DNA from: Lutjanus erythropterus
Lineage: Eukaryota; Chordata; Actinopteri; Lutjaniformes; Lutjanidae
Reading direction: 5' to 3'
NCBI GenBank assembly: GCA_020091685.1
Contig: CM034613.1
Location: forward strand, 3,534,878-3,598,877
Length of the DNA: 64,000 bases
Shown one piece after another: positions 1 through 13,400 of the stretch. A program made the position numbers and the translations under genes. Within the stretch, counting starts at the first letter, position 1. Every line of letters starts with the position of its first letter. The notes beneath the pieces were generated by a model. It ran no database searches. It was given only the letters and a program-made list of their open reading frames with translations, and was not told the DNA's origin.

Positions 1-1363
1 TCATTATTATCTGAACCTTACAAGTACCATTTGTAACATTCATTATTTAATATCTATGCAATTGTTTGTATGTATCTGAATGTCTATTTGCACATGGCAG
101 CTATTTACACCTAGTCCTCCTGTTTAGCTGTAGTCCCTGTAGAGAGGAGGCAGATTCTACAAAAACAACACAGGACTCTCTCCTGGGAGAAATTAGAAAT
201 CAGTGTTGACTTTTAAATTTAGACTCAGTAGACTTTTTTTCAATTTTAGTTGCATTTTTTGTTAGGGTAGACAACAAAACTACTTGGTTAGGTTATGTTT
301 GAAAAGAAAAAGTCATGATTTGTCTCTACCATGTGGGTGTAAATAGCCAGTGTGGCTATGTTGTGCAAATACCTGGGTATACCTGGGTTCTTGTCGTTGC
401 CATGCCAGGCTATATACATACCACACTGGCTATTCCAGCCCAGGTGCAAATACCTACATTGGCTATTGCACCCAGGATGCAAATAGTCATGCTAGTATTC
501 CACGCTGTGTGCAAATAGCTACATTGACTATTCCACTGTTGGTGCAAATAGCATAGTTGGCTACAGACACCTGGGTGTGTGCCTCTGCCATGCTAAGCTA
601 TGCACTGTACACATATTGCTATTGCATTGCAGGTGCAAATAGCATTGTTGTGTACAGATACCTGGTTCCCTGGCTTTGCCATACTAGGCTGCATACACCC
701 AGCTGTAAATAGCCACACTGGCTATTCCACCACAGATGCAAATAACATCGTTGGCTACTGTCACTTGGGTGCTTGTCTCTGCCATGCTAGATCTGGGTGT
801 AAATAGCAACACTGACTATTCCACCATGGGTACAAATAGCATTGTTGAGTACGGACACCTGGTTGCTTGTAGCATACTAGGCTATATACACCAAATAGCA
901 AATAGCATTGTTTGCTACTGACACCTAGGCGCTAATAGCACCTGCCTTATTGTATTTCACCATTAATGTTAAATTATATGAGTATATTATTGTTTTGCAG
1001 ACTATGACAAAAAATAGTGTTTAGTTTCTTATTATAATCAGAAAGTTCTCTCATCAAAAGATCTTTTAAACCTTATTACTAGATATTTTCATGTTCTAAT
1101 GACATTGTTTTCTCAGTATTATTATATACCTAGTTATTCTGTTTTGATAGGAAAGTTGTCTTTCTAATAACAGAATTCTATCATGTTATCAAGAAATGTT
1201 CTCATTATTACACATTACTAATGTATCTTGTTAAAATAAAAACCTTGTCTAATTATAATTTTCCACTTATTCTAGACTTTGGTGCAAACTGTGGAAAAAA
1301 GGCTTATAAAATCTTCTTGTCATTATGAAATAAATCTTTTCTCCTGTGTTCTTTCCCTCACAG
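1..1363 (+). other. ank2 intron (partial)
   Basis: Non-coding, upstream of the first visible ANK exon. It contains the degenerate tandem repeat at 315-945 and AT-rich unique-looking sequence from about 950 to 1340. The polypyrimidine tract and CAG acceptor end at 1363. No exon was recognised in it. Confidence 0.8.
315..945. repeat. Degenerate minisatellite, unit about 95 bp
   Basis: Alternating blocks of the type gTGCAAATAGCaTtGTTGGCTAc, acacctgggtgctTgtctctgCCATGCTAggct and GTAAATAGCcacactgGCTATTCCAcc recur across the stretch. Two well-matched blocks begin near 704 and 799. Open frames here are by-products of the repeat. The family is not recognised. Confidence 0.7.
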
Positions 1364-1462
1364 AATGGATACACTCCCCTTCACCAGGCAGCCCAGCAAG
1401 GAAACACACACGTCATCAACGTACTGCTGCAGCACGGTGCCAAGCCCAACGCCATCACTGTG
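1364..1462 (+). CDS. ank2: ank2 exon: penultimate ANK repeat
   Basis: Exactly 33 codons, phase 0 to 0, encoding one complete ankyrin repeat that starts [20 protein letters not shown] and ends [10 protein letters not shown]. It carries the family hallmarks TPLHQAA (first helix turn) and a hydrophobic second helix [10 protein letters not shown]. The acceptor is ...ctttccctcaCAG and the donor GTACGT at 1463. In ankyrins the last ANK repeats lie just before the linker to ZU5, which fits the downstream order. Confidence 0.95.
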
Positions 1463-4400
1463 GTACGTAAACACACACGCACGCACGCACGCACGCACAC
1501 ACACACAAACACACACACACAGATAGACATGCATCTCATGCACTGTACTTTCTTGTCCAGAATGGTAACACTGCTCTGGGGATCGCTCGGAGGCTGGGCT
1601 ACATCTCTGTGGTGGACACGCTGAGGGTCGTCACTGAGGAGATCATCACCACGACAACGGTACGTCACACACCTACAACATTTAAATAACATCACATTAG
1701 GATGTCCTATTAGAATCTGGAAAAAAACAGGAGGAGAATAAATAAATGACAATATAATTTACCATCAAATTACTTACAAGATATTATGTGACAAAGTATA
1801 TTCTGCACTATTTTCTTAAAAAAAACACTGTCTAGACTCATATTACATAATCCCTTTCAATCATCATTTATGACCCATGATAGAAGTGTGTGGTGGTGGC
1901 TGCACTCTGCCTGTATTTCCTTATTTTTTCTCACTGTTTTGCTGTGCTCAGGATGTTTCATCAACTCAAAACATTGATATGTGACGTCCTGTTGCGTTTG
2001 CGAACAGCTCAGACAAACCCTGCTGACTCTTTGCCTCCATGTGCCATCATCCTGCTGTCCACTGTTCCTAAAACCAGGCTAAAGTGAAGAGTGAACATTT
2101 ATAGATGTTTTGTTTCTACGTAAAAGGTATCAGGGCCTGGCAGATGAATAAAGTTGAAATGAAATGAACTCCCAGTCTTAGCATCTGACATTAGAAAAAA
2201 ACATATGAATAAGCTTGTTGAACATAGAGAATAAAGTCAAAATGTTGTCAAGTTGAAATTTATTAGAAGTTGAAATATCATTTTGACTTCTCTCTCATTT
2301 TATTTCAGCTTTATCTATTCCCAAAATTCAAAATCTTCCTCACTTTATTTTTTCCAATGCTTTGCACTAATACTTGAATGAGAATAAGTGTCTTCTAATG
2401 ATAGTTTCAGCAATATTTAAATGACTATATCTAACGTGAAGTAGATCCTAACTACACACTGAAGTTGAAGCAGTTGTCATACATATTATAGGTGTCTAAA
2501 ACTTAAAAATTTCTACTAAATTCATCCCAATTTTGAAGAAATTTTATATTAATGCTTCAGTGGAGGCAGTAGTAGTAAATTACAAGTATAAGCTTGAAAT
2601 TTCTTCCCTTTATCCTGATTTGCTGTTTCTAACATTTCAGTAAGGTTGGACACTTATTATAAACACCTCTCAGTATAATGCAATATAATTAAAAACCAGC
2701 ACAAAATACAGCCTCCAAACTAACCACAGAGTGGTATCAACACCTTTCTACAACTGTCGGAACAAAAACAGAACATCATGACCTTCATGAAGGGAGTATT
2801 AGTTGTATTACACTACACTGGTTTCAGACAGGTGTACCTAATAAACAGGAGACTGAGTGTGGTGTGAGCTGAGTTTAACGGGATGTGTTTCCTTCCATGC
2901 TGCCAGACGGTGACAGAGAAACACAAGCTGAACGTGCCAGAGACCATGACTGAAGTGCTGGATGTCTCTGATGAAGAGGGTGAGTCATGTTGCACACTAG
3001 CACCTGTCAACATCAACACACAGTATGGGAATGGAAAGTGGTGTTAAAGTGTGTGTCCAACAACACTGTGGATGAGTTAGATATCTGCTGTCGAACAACA
3101 AAGCCCGGTTTATGGGTTTCGACCTAGTGGTTGAGCCAAATTTATCCCACTGGTCAGTGTTTGTCACCCAACAAAACGGGTTCCCTCCTGACAACAGCTG
3201 GTGAATGTTTCTATTACTGCTACTGGGGAACTTTAACACATCTATAAAATCAGCAAATAAATCTGCCACACCTTGCCTTAATCATGTTTCAAATAGAGAA
3301 TTATCACCCAGACTACTATGGCAGTATTATGTCAAATACACTTCAAACTAGGACATTGTAGATAACCCTACAGTAATTAATCAGGTAACTTATGTAACAT
3401 CTTAAAAAGAAATCACCGTTGAATCAAACAGGACACAAACCCCAGTCTCCCAGCTGTGAGTCCTGTGCTTGTTTAACTGGTAACCGTTGCATCTGTACGT
3501 AATGTAACTAAATTACATTATATGCAAATTTAAGTAACTTAAATAACATATGAAATTAAATAACTTAAGTAAAGGTACAAAGGTAAGTAACTTGTGTAAC
3601 ATAAAAAGTTAAGAACCTTTAAGTAACATCTTAAAAAGAGGTCAGTGTTGACTCTCAACTTAATGTGTGAAGTAACTTCCTACTTATGTAACATACAAAA
3701 GAAGTCAGCATTGACCCTCAGTGTAACATAATGTAATGTATGAAGTTGAGTAATCTACATGACACAGGAAATTAAGTAACTTATGTAACATCTTAAAAGG
3801 AAGTCAACGTTGATTCTTGGTTTCAAACAGGACACAAATGCCAGTCTCATAGGTGAGAGTCCTGTGCTCTTTTGGCTGGTAACCTTTTCATTGTAAAATG
3901 ACGTGACGTGACGTGACGTGACGTGACGTGACGTGAGGGAGGCGCCTCAAGAAATGACACTTTGTCACGTCACTACGTCATAGCTGGAATCATAGGGTCC
4001 TGACCAAGCTGCCGTATCTAACATTCTGGGTGTAAAAACCGGCTGGTACAGTATACTTCTAGTTCCCAGGAGCAAAGAGAAAAAGTTAGTTAGTAGCTGT
4101 GGAAGAAAAGTGGAACAGTTCGCAGATAAAGAGCCAGTAATTAGTATTATATAAGCTCTTAATGTAGACTGAGTAACGAGACATTTAAATACTCTTTTAA
4201 ATGATTTTACACCCCGGAGCCCTCAATCTTATGTCTATAACAATAAAATCATCAGTGTCAGATTTCAGAAACCAACAACCCTATTCTATGTTAAGCCCAA
4301 ATTGTGGCATATGTTTCTGCCTTTTAACAAAGGTTCAGAGGATTTTTCTTTAGTACATTTTAGGAGATAGTGAGTGACTGTGCTGTTAACCCACAGCAGC

Positions 4401-7400
4401 ACTGAGAGCCATTGATGATGATGATGATGATGTTATGTCAGACGACCCCATGGATGAGGAAGGTATTCAGCACGGTGCTTTGTGTGAGGACTTGCTGTGC
4501 TGATTTTACCAGGAGTGGGGGAGTGTGTTATGCATGTTGAATGAGCCAGTAAGCAACAGCTGTTTGGTGAAATGCTACAATACTAACTGTAATGTGATAT
4601 TTAGATGTGACGGGGCAATGTGTAAGACAGAGCCAGAATTTTGGCTTAAAGTATTAAAAAAATAACTAACATTCAGTGTGTGGACATAACATTTCTGGTG
4701 TTGTGTCAAACATGTCTATATGGATCGTGTTGCAGAGATATCTACTGAACTGAAGTTAGCATGCTAACCAGCTAGCCCCTGCCTATCCTGTCTTGTAATA
4801 AGCAATTTGTGCCTCAAGAGTGGTATGTTTGCGATTGTTGAGTTTACTACATTTTATAAGGCATCGTAGCTTCTACAAAAGTAAACTAAAAAATGTGAAG
4901 AAAATAAATATTCTTCACACCCATTTTCTTCAAACAGAATAATACAACCCTACGACTTTTGAATTCAAGTCTGTCTCTTTTACAAAATTACGATGAGCTT
5001 AATTGCCGTGTTACCTCATTGTAAAACACACTTAACCAGTCTTGAAAGAAACAAAATAAAACTCACTTCATTTGACTTTCCACTGTTACAGCATTCACCA
5101 ACTCTGGTTTTGATGAAAATAAATCCTTTTTCCATCATGTTAGATGTGAAAATATTCTGGCTCCCTGCATACTTTGGATTTGCATTCACCTGGAACACAT
5201 TGAGATCGGAATAGCTGAGCTAGCTCTATGTTGTTATGCTAGTAGTATTTTCTCAGATAGTAGACTTAAAATGTTTATCCTCCAGACAAAAGGGATAAAT
5301 TCACAGTAAACACAACAGTATAATGAATCCCATAAAGACTTTGGCTGCAGTGTTTTGACTTCAAAGCTAATTTCTTGCTCCACAATGATACATTAGGAAA
5401 TAGTGACTCCCTGGGATGTTGCTAAGCTAATCTCAACCTCAACTCAGGCTCTGCTCCTTTAGCTGTATCAAGAGGGTGTTAGCATTAGTATTACAAGATT
5501 CATTTGATGTGATACCCCGGAGATGTTTTTGTGAGTGAGTATTTTATAGTCATAATTAGTGGATTGTAATGATTTTTTTCCTCATTTCAAATACAACAGT
5601 GACCTACTTTTGGGAGACAGTTAAAGAGAAGGAGTTGGGGCAGGGGAGTCAATTAAAATTTGCTTTATCTCCTTACACTCTTCCTTCTCCAGGTAGCCTG
5701 TATACTAGTGGCACCAGAGCATCTCTGTCTAACTACAGTATGTTTTTCACTTGTTATGCTGGTAAGCATAATGCTTTCTGCCAGACCTGGGCCAAAGTCA
5801 GCTACAACTCACTACCTTACCACCACCTGTCATCACCATCACCGACTGTCTTAACATCTTACTGTCTGTTACAAGCAGGCTTGGGGAGTAACAGATTACA
5901 TGTAACAGGATTACATAATTAGGAAACAAAAAAAGGTGTCTATATTCCATTAAAGTTACAAAAAAAGAGACTAAATCAGATTATAGATACATTTAGAAAA
6001 ACTGGATTTTTTTTAGGATTACACTTTTAAAACACAGAATAAAGAACAATACACTACCATGTGCAGTGCACACGTTACAACACTTCACAAGTCTGTCAAC
6101 ATCACTCTGGTCTCAGTGAAACATGCAAATGTGACAGTTGGCAATTCATTATCTCTTGTAAAAGTGATTTTATTAGGTGGAATGATTTAAATAAACATGT
6201 ACAGGTAAGACTAACTGCTAATGTTTAGCCACACAGACCAACAGTTAATGTTAGCTACACAGATCAATGACTAAAGTTGGCTGCACAGACTAACTGATAA
6301 CTTTAGCTACACTGACCGACCACTAATGTTACGTACACAGACCAACCACTGGCATTAGCTACATAAACCAATTACTCACGTTAGCTACACAGACACAACA
6401 CTAACTTTAACCACACAGATCAGTTGCTAATGTTAGTTACACAGACCAACCACTGATGTTAGCTACACAGATCAGCTAACTATGAGCTAATGCTAACTAT
6501 AGCTACACAGTAATCCAGCTAGGTAGCTGCTAATCTGTCAATGCCACAGCTACCGCTACTAAAAAAATATTAATAAACCTACAACAAACATATTCTTACA
6601 TTTTATTATATTAAACAATTTCTCCATGTTTGGTATTGGGGTAATCCAAAAGTAACGCAAAGTAATCAAGTTCCATTATTTTAATATTGTGATGCTTGGA
6701 TGGTAATTAGTAATTGTATGGGAATAAATTTTGAATTAACCCTCCCAACCCTGTTTACAACACAAGAATTTCTCTTCTTTTAACCCTCATATGCCTGAGA
6801 GTGGAGGTGCTAATGTTCTCCACCCGTCTCCTCAACATGCTGATCCAGAACTTTTTGGCCCAGGTTTACCTGCAGCCAATAGTGATGCTACCCCCTGCTG
6901 GACAGTAGTGGAACAGCAGTAGAGCTTTGTCACTTTGGTGCAGATAACACATGCTGCTATAACATTCATCTGTTTGATGCGAAGGGGAAAAAAAATGTTA
7001 TTAACTCCTAGTATGCACTGACTAAAATCAATATTTGCAAATAGTCTATAGTGTAGTGTTCCTGTAGCATTATCTCAGGTGTGAGAAGCTGAATGGTAAG
7101 TATGCTAACATCATATACAGCTGCTGCCATTAAAACTTGGAATATTCCTTCAGTCAGTTTGTTTTCATCCATGAACTCACCTACTCTCTGCTTTCCCAAG
7201 GCGATGACACAATGACGGGTGACGGAGGGGAATATCTGAGGGCTGAGGACCTCAGGGAGCTGGGCGACGACTCCCTGCCGGGACAGTACCTGGACGGAAT
7301 GAATTACCTGCGCTTCAGCCTGGAGGGAGGACGCACTGACAGGTACGTCACACTCGACTACAACAATTTGAAACTCTCTGTTGAAGTAAAACTTTTTTCA

Positions 7401-10400
7401 GAAACAAAAGTCTTTGCTTGGTTTGTGTCTGACTCAGTGCAAATGAGTTGATGCACAAACTAATGCTGATCTGCTCCGTGGAGCAAACTATCGTTCCCTG
7501 AGCTGCATACACTATTTAAAGCATGAAATAAAGCTGGAGCTGTTGTTGTTCCCATTTAAGATATAATCCCTTTTATTAAAATCAAATGTTTCAGTGTTGT
7601 TGTTGTTGTCTGATGACTGATATTTGCTGTGTATGGTTGTTCCAACTTAATCATGGATCAGTGTGTTTCTATATCTGTATGTGCAACCCTAATTCCTAAA
7701 AAGTTGTGATGTCGTATACAACATAAATAAAAACAGAATGCAATGATTTGCAAAAACGTTTCAACATGTAACCAATTAAATAAGCTGCAAAGTCAAGATA
7801 TTTAATGTTCAAACTGATTAACTTTTTTGTTTTTTGTAAATATACATTCATTCTAAATTTGATGCCTGCAACATGTTCCAGAAAAGTTGGGGCAGGACCA
7901 TGTTTACCACTGTGATATATCAGCTTTTCTTTAAACAACACTCAGTCAGCGTTTGGGAACCGAGGACACTAATTGTTTTAAGTTTTAAAAGTGAAGTTCT
8001 TTCTCATTCTTGCTTGATATATGACTCAATGGGAGCCAGGCCTGGACTGCAGGCAGGTCAGTCTAGTACCTGAACTCTTTTACTATAAAGACACGCTGTT
8101 GGAACACGTGCAGAAGGTGTCTTGGCATCATCCTGCTGAAATAAGCAGGTATGTCTCTGAAAAAGACATCGTCTGGATGGCAGCATATGTTGCTCCAAAA
8201 CCTGTGTACCTTTCAGCATGAACAGGGCCTTCACAGATGTGACAGTTGATGCCATCAGCACTAACACACCCCCATACCATCACAGATACTAACTTTGAAG
8301 TTAGCACTGGTAACAATCTGGATGATCCTTTTCCTCTTGAGCTCAGGGGACACAATCAGTCCATCAGATGAGCTCAGGCTTAGAGAAGTCTGCAGTTCTT
8401 TCTCTTTGCATGGTAGAGTTTTAACTTGCATTTTTAGATGCAGCGGCAAACTGTGCTGACAGTGGTTTTCTGAGGTGTTTCTGTGCCCATGTAGTATCCT
8501 TTATATAATTATGTGGGTTTTTAATGTAGTTTTTAATGCAGTGCTGCCTGCAGGGTCAAAGATCACAGGCATTTCTCCGGATTTTCTGAATCTTTTAATG
8601 ATGATCGTCCTCATCCTTCTAGTCCCTCAAGATCTGAGACACAAGTTTCTTCCACTGGTTTCTGTTGCTCATTTCCACACCAAGTTCATTCACAGTCAGT
8701 CCAGTGTCCTTAGTCAGCAGACGTGGAAATGTGAGTGGTCTGGTTCCTCTTGATGGGCAAGGAAGTCTCCAGAGCAGAATGTCTGAGATTAATCTGGTCT
8801 TTTGTCTTCTGTGGCAATGTCCAGCAAAGCGGGCTGTCCTTTGTGCCACAACAGCTGAGACAGGAGGGATGCCACCATAAGTCTGAGCTTTTGTGAGATG
8901 GTTCCTCAATGAGAAGTCTTGTGTATGTTCCGTCAAGATCCTGGAGCTCTTTATTCATTGTTTGTGTTTCAGCACAGAACCAAGAAGTATACTTTCCACA
9001 CGGGCTCACAAAAGGTGATCTTGGTAGTTTCTGAAATGTTTGACTGCCATATTACAATCTTATTATAAGCACTCAAAGCCTGTCCTTTTCTGCTGCTGAC
9101 AACATATGACCTTAGGTACCATGGAGTGGATGGGTGGCTGATCTGGCTTTGTGTCCAAAATCAGGCATTCTGTCGTCTTGGCATTTAGCATTAGGCCCAC
9201 TTTGGCTGCTTTCTTTTCAAGCGATATTGAAGACTCTTGAGCTGAGGATATGAGTTCATCTGTCAGTACAATGGCATTTGCGTAATCTAGGTCAGCCAGC
9301 TAATTCTGGCTTTTGGCTTTCAGTGATATTATAGATTGTAGATTGAGAAATCCCTTAATTCCTGTAGTTTTCTGTTGAGAAACGTTGCTCTTAAACTCTT
9401 GGACTTTTTGACATTCTGACTTTTAGTCACTGGTAGGGGTTAATAGTTTCCTTTATTCTTAGTATGAATTTGGTTCTTGGATCAACTCAGACGAAAGGCT
9501 GCTTGGCAAAGTGGCAAACCTCAACCCATCCCCTTAATACCCAGCCATGATAAATTAACCTGTTCACCTGGAATATTCCAAACATTGCACAACATTTTCT
9601 GTCTTTTTTTGCTCCTGTCCCAAGGCATCAAATTCAGAATGAGCGTATATTTACAAAAATGATTAAGTTTGGCAGTTTGAACATAATATCTTGTCTTTTC
9701 AACTGAAAATGATTTGCAAAAGCATTCTGTTTTTCAGTTTTCCCAACTTTTTTGGAACTGGGGTTGTACTTATAACACCTTTCTCAACAACTAACCACCT
9801 GTATTTGTGTATGTGTATGTGTGTTTTACAACCTCTCCTGCTCATACTTCATCGTTGGTCTCCCTTGTCATGCCTCCATAGTCGAATGCAAAGGTATGTG
9901 CTGACGCTGGCCACACAACCGGCCTTTGAAATCTTCAGCACTGTTGAAATAATCAGAGTAACAGCCTCCTTGCGCCTCAGTGCTGTTAATGTCTTATTTT
10001 GCCTGTGTTCTTGTAAGGTTGTTCCTGTTAACGACAAATTTCTTCTCCTCTGCTCCAGTTCTGACAGGTCCTTCACACCCACCCACCACAGCTACTACTC
10101 CCCTAAACATGAAGGCATGATGGATGAGATGCTCAACTGTCACCAGGTACAGTACATGTTCAACATAGTCACAGCCACTGCAGGTGATACACACCTCGAG
10201 CCAGTGGACTCAACAAACATATAAACCCAACACTTTTATTTTTGCTCCCATTTTTCATGCGTCAAAGTAAAAAAATCTCAAACTTCTTCTGTGCACACAG
10301 AAGGTTTATTTCAATACCAAATGGTGAAATTGTTTAGCTTAATTTAATGTTTCATGTTCATTTTAGGCTCATTAATCATTAGATATTTCTTCTTTTGTTA

Positions 10401-13400
10401 TGCACAAATGCATGTTTAGATTAATATCTATAATTATGGACATGAATATGCACTTTGTTAAGTAGCTATTCACACGTTACACTCAAACTTAAAGTAAACT
10501 ACCATAAGTAGTAGTAAGTAGTAATAGCAGTAGTAATATTGGTTAGCTAGCTATAGCTGGATTTCTGTGCAGCAAAATTTAGTGGTTTATCTGTGTAGCT
10601 AATGCTAGCCATTGGTCTCTGTAACTATGTTAGCTACACAAAACACCAACTTTAGCTACATAGACCAACCATTGAAATTACCTACACAGAACAACAGACT
10701 ACACATTAATGTTAGCTTAATAGAACAACTGCTAGCATTAGCTACACAGACCAACCGACGACTAAACAGACCAATCGCTTAAGTTACCTATACAGAATAA
10801 CTGCTAATGTTAGCTACAAAGACCAACTGAGAGCTTTGCAGACCAACCGCCAACTTTAGCTACACAGACCAGTGGCTAACATTAGCTACACAGAACAACC
10901 ACGAACGTTAGCTGCACAGACTAACAGCTAAAGTTACCTACAGAAAACAACCGATAGCTACACAGACCAATTACAAACTTTACCAACAGAGATCAACCAC
11001 TAATGTTAGCTACAGAGACAAACAGGCTAACATTAGAGGTAATCTGAAAATAACATAAAGTAATAAAGTTACATTACTTTAATATTGTGATGCTTTGATT
11101 ATGTTGCTGATTATAGTTTTTAATAGGTAGTTAGTAATTGTATTGGAATACATTTTTAAAGTGACCCTCCTAACCCTGTACATTGAATAATTACTGATGT
11201 ATGTCTAAGAAGAGGTTCTTTATTTGATTCCAGGTTTCGACTCTTAGCCGAGAGAATGAGAGGGATTCATATCGTCTCAGTTGGGGTACAGAGAACCTGG
11301 ACAATGTGGCTTTATCCTCCAGCCCCATTCACTCTGGGTAGGTACTGTTAGACTGGAGGAAAATGTTACTAACAAAGACAACAATCCAAACAATAAAAAT
11401 GTTACACTCTAACATATTGAAAACATGTGGGCACAGGATGACATATTTTATACTGAAACATCTTGTGAATCCATGAATACAATTAACAATCAACCCAATC
11501 TTATCAAGGTCCCGAAAGCTGAGCTGCTCTATGTCAAGTACTAAATTACATTTAATTATAGCATTTCTTAATTAGTTAAATAACTTTCATTTAAAAATCA
11601 GTCTCTAGTGTTTGGAGTATGGCAGCGGAGTGGTTTCTCTCATTCTGCTGATGTTAGTGGTAATATATTATATCTCAGCAGTAACATTATTTTGTAACAA
11701 AGTCATAGTAGTAGTAATTAGCCTCTAATCCTCCCAAGATCTTCCAATTGCCCTCAGCTCCATTATAATCTCCATTAACCCCAAAGTATAAATTTGGCTC
11801 CTTACACTTGGATTGAAGTTTATCTCAGATCAAAGGCTGCTTGGTGAAGTGTAAGTTATTCTTATTATTACTGTGATTTTTGCTAAACATATTTGGTGAA
11901 AGTACAGTAAATACTGAATTAAATCACAGCTACTCTCCTACAGATAAATAATAGTTAAATTGGTAACACTTTATAGTAACCATCATTAATAAATGGTAAA
12001 TTGATTAAAGTTTAATTAATAATATTAACACTTTATTAGTAATGCTATAATTTATGATATTTCATCATTGGGGTAGTTTGTGTAATAAAAATATTTTGTT
12101 TCTAAGTTATGTATTGTATCTAGCTGACAATTTCATTCTGATCACATTAGTAAACAGTTGAGTATATAGTTTATTGTTACACACATTCTATCATTTTATA
12201 TTTGTTACTGGTTACCAAATGATTAGTAAACCTTTTGGTTCGTAAACTATCTAAAAACATTATATGGATGGTTATTATTATCTTTCAGTTGCAAATATAA
12301 ATGTTATTTGAATGGCTATATTAATGTTTCAACCAATGCCTATTACACTTCGTAAATGGTTAATAAATACTGTGTTGTATAAATGTATAAATATTATCTG
12401 GATGGCTGTTATAAAGTTGCAACTTATGTTTATAAAACTTTACAATTGCATAATAAATTGTTTAGAAAGCATCATAAATATTATTTGAATGCTATTATAA
12501 AGTGTAAACTGATGTTTATAATACTTAATAAACTAATAATAAATACTTCATAAGGCACAATTAAATACTATTTGAATAACTCAAGTTGCAACTGATGTTT
12601 ATAAAACTTTACAATTTCTGAATAAATGTTTTATAATGCATATATAAACATTATTTTAATGCTATTATAAAGTTTCAACTGATGTTCATAATACTTCGTA
12701 AATGTAATATAAATGCTTTGTAAAGCATAAATCATATTTGAATGACTCAGAGTTGCAACTGATATTTACAACAGCAACACTTTGTTTAAAGGGAGTGCGT
12801 AAGACTGACATGACACCATCATAAACATGACATGACATGAGTCTTTATGGATGATGATTAAGTGTCATTCAGTCATACTACTAACTAAATTTACCATTTA
12901 TTAATAAAGTGTTACCAGGTTATCCTGTGAGCGCTTGCTGAATGTGTTGGATTGTGGTTCAGAAATGGATGTTACTGCTCTGTGTCTTCCACAACAAGCT
13001 GCCTCTGTTCCTTATTCTGATGGTCTGACGTCTGCTCTGCTTTCCCTCTCTGAGTTCCTCTGTTTCTGAATTATTTCTGCTTGACTTTTGATTCCTTTCT
13101 GTCTGATGTGGTTGTTGTTTTTAGCCATTCCTCTCCGTGCCATGATCATGGAGACCACAGCAGGTGACCGTCTGCACCTTGGTTAAATCACTCTCCTCCT
13201 CATCATCATCATCATTCTCTTCCTCCCCCACAGTGTGCTCTCCTGGTGGAGAGGTGTATGTGTTGCTGTACTCAACTGACATTTGCCTCATATACTTTTC
13301 TTTTTTGGTAACAATGTGTCAGATAATTAAATAGTTGAAATATTACATCTTGTTCCACGCACCAAGTTCCAGAGTTTGCGTCTCCACATGGGCAGATCAT

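Noticed and set aside
288-921. Short open frames near the window start
   Set aside because: They lie in a degenerate tandem repeat, in several frames and on both strands, without any protein character.
3901-3936. ACGTG array as a possible cluster of E-box/ACGT binding sites
   Set aside because: A perfect pentanucleotide microsatellite in an intron. Nothing beyond the motif itself supports a regulatory role.
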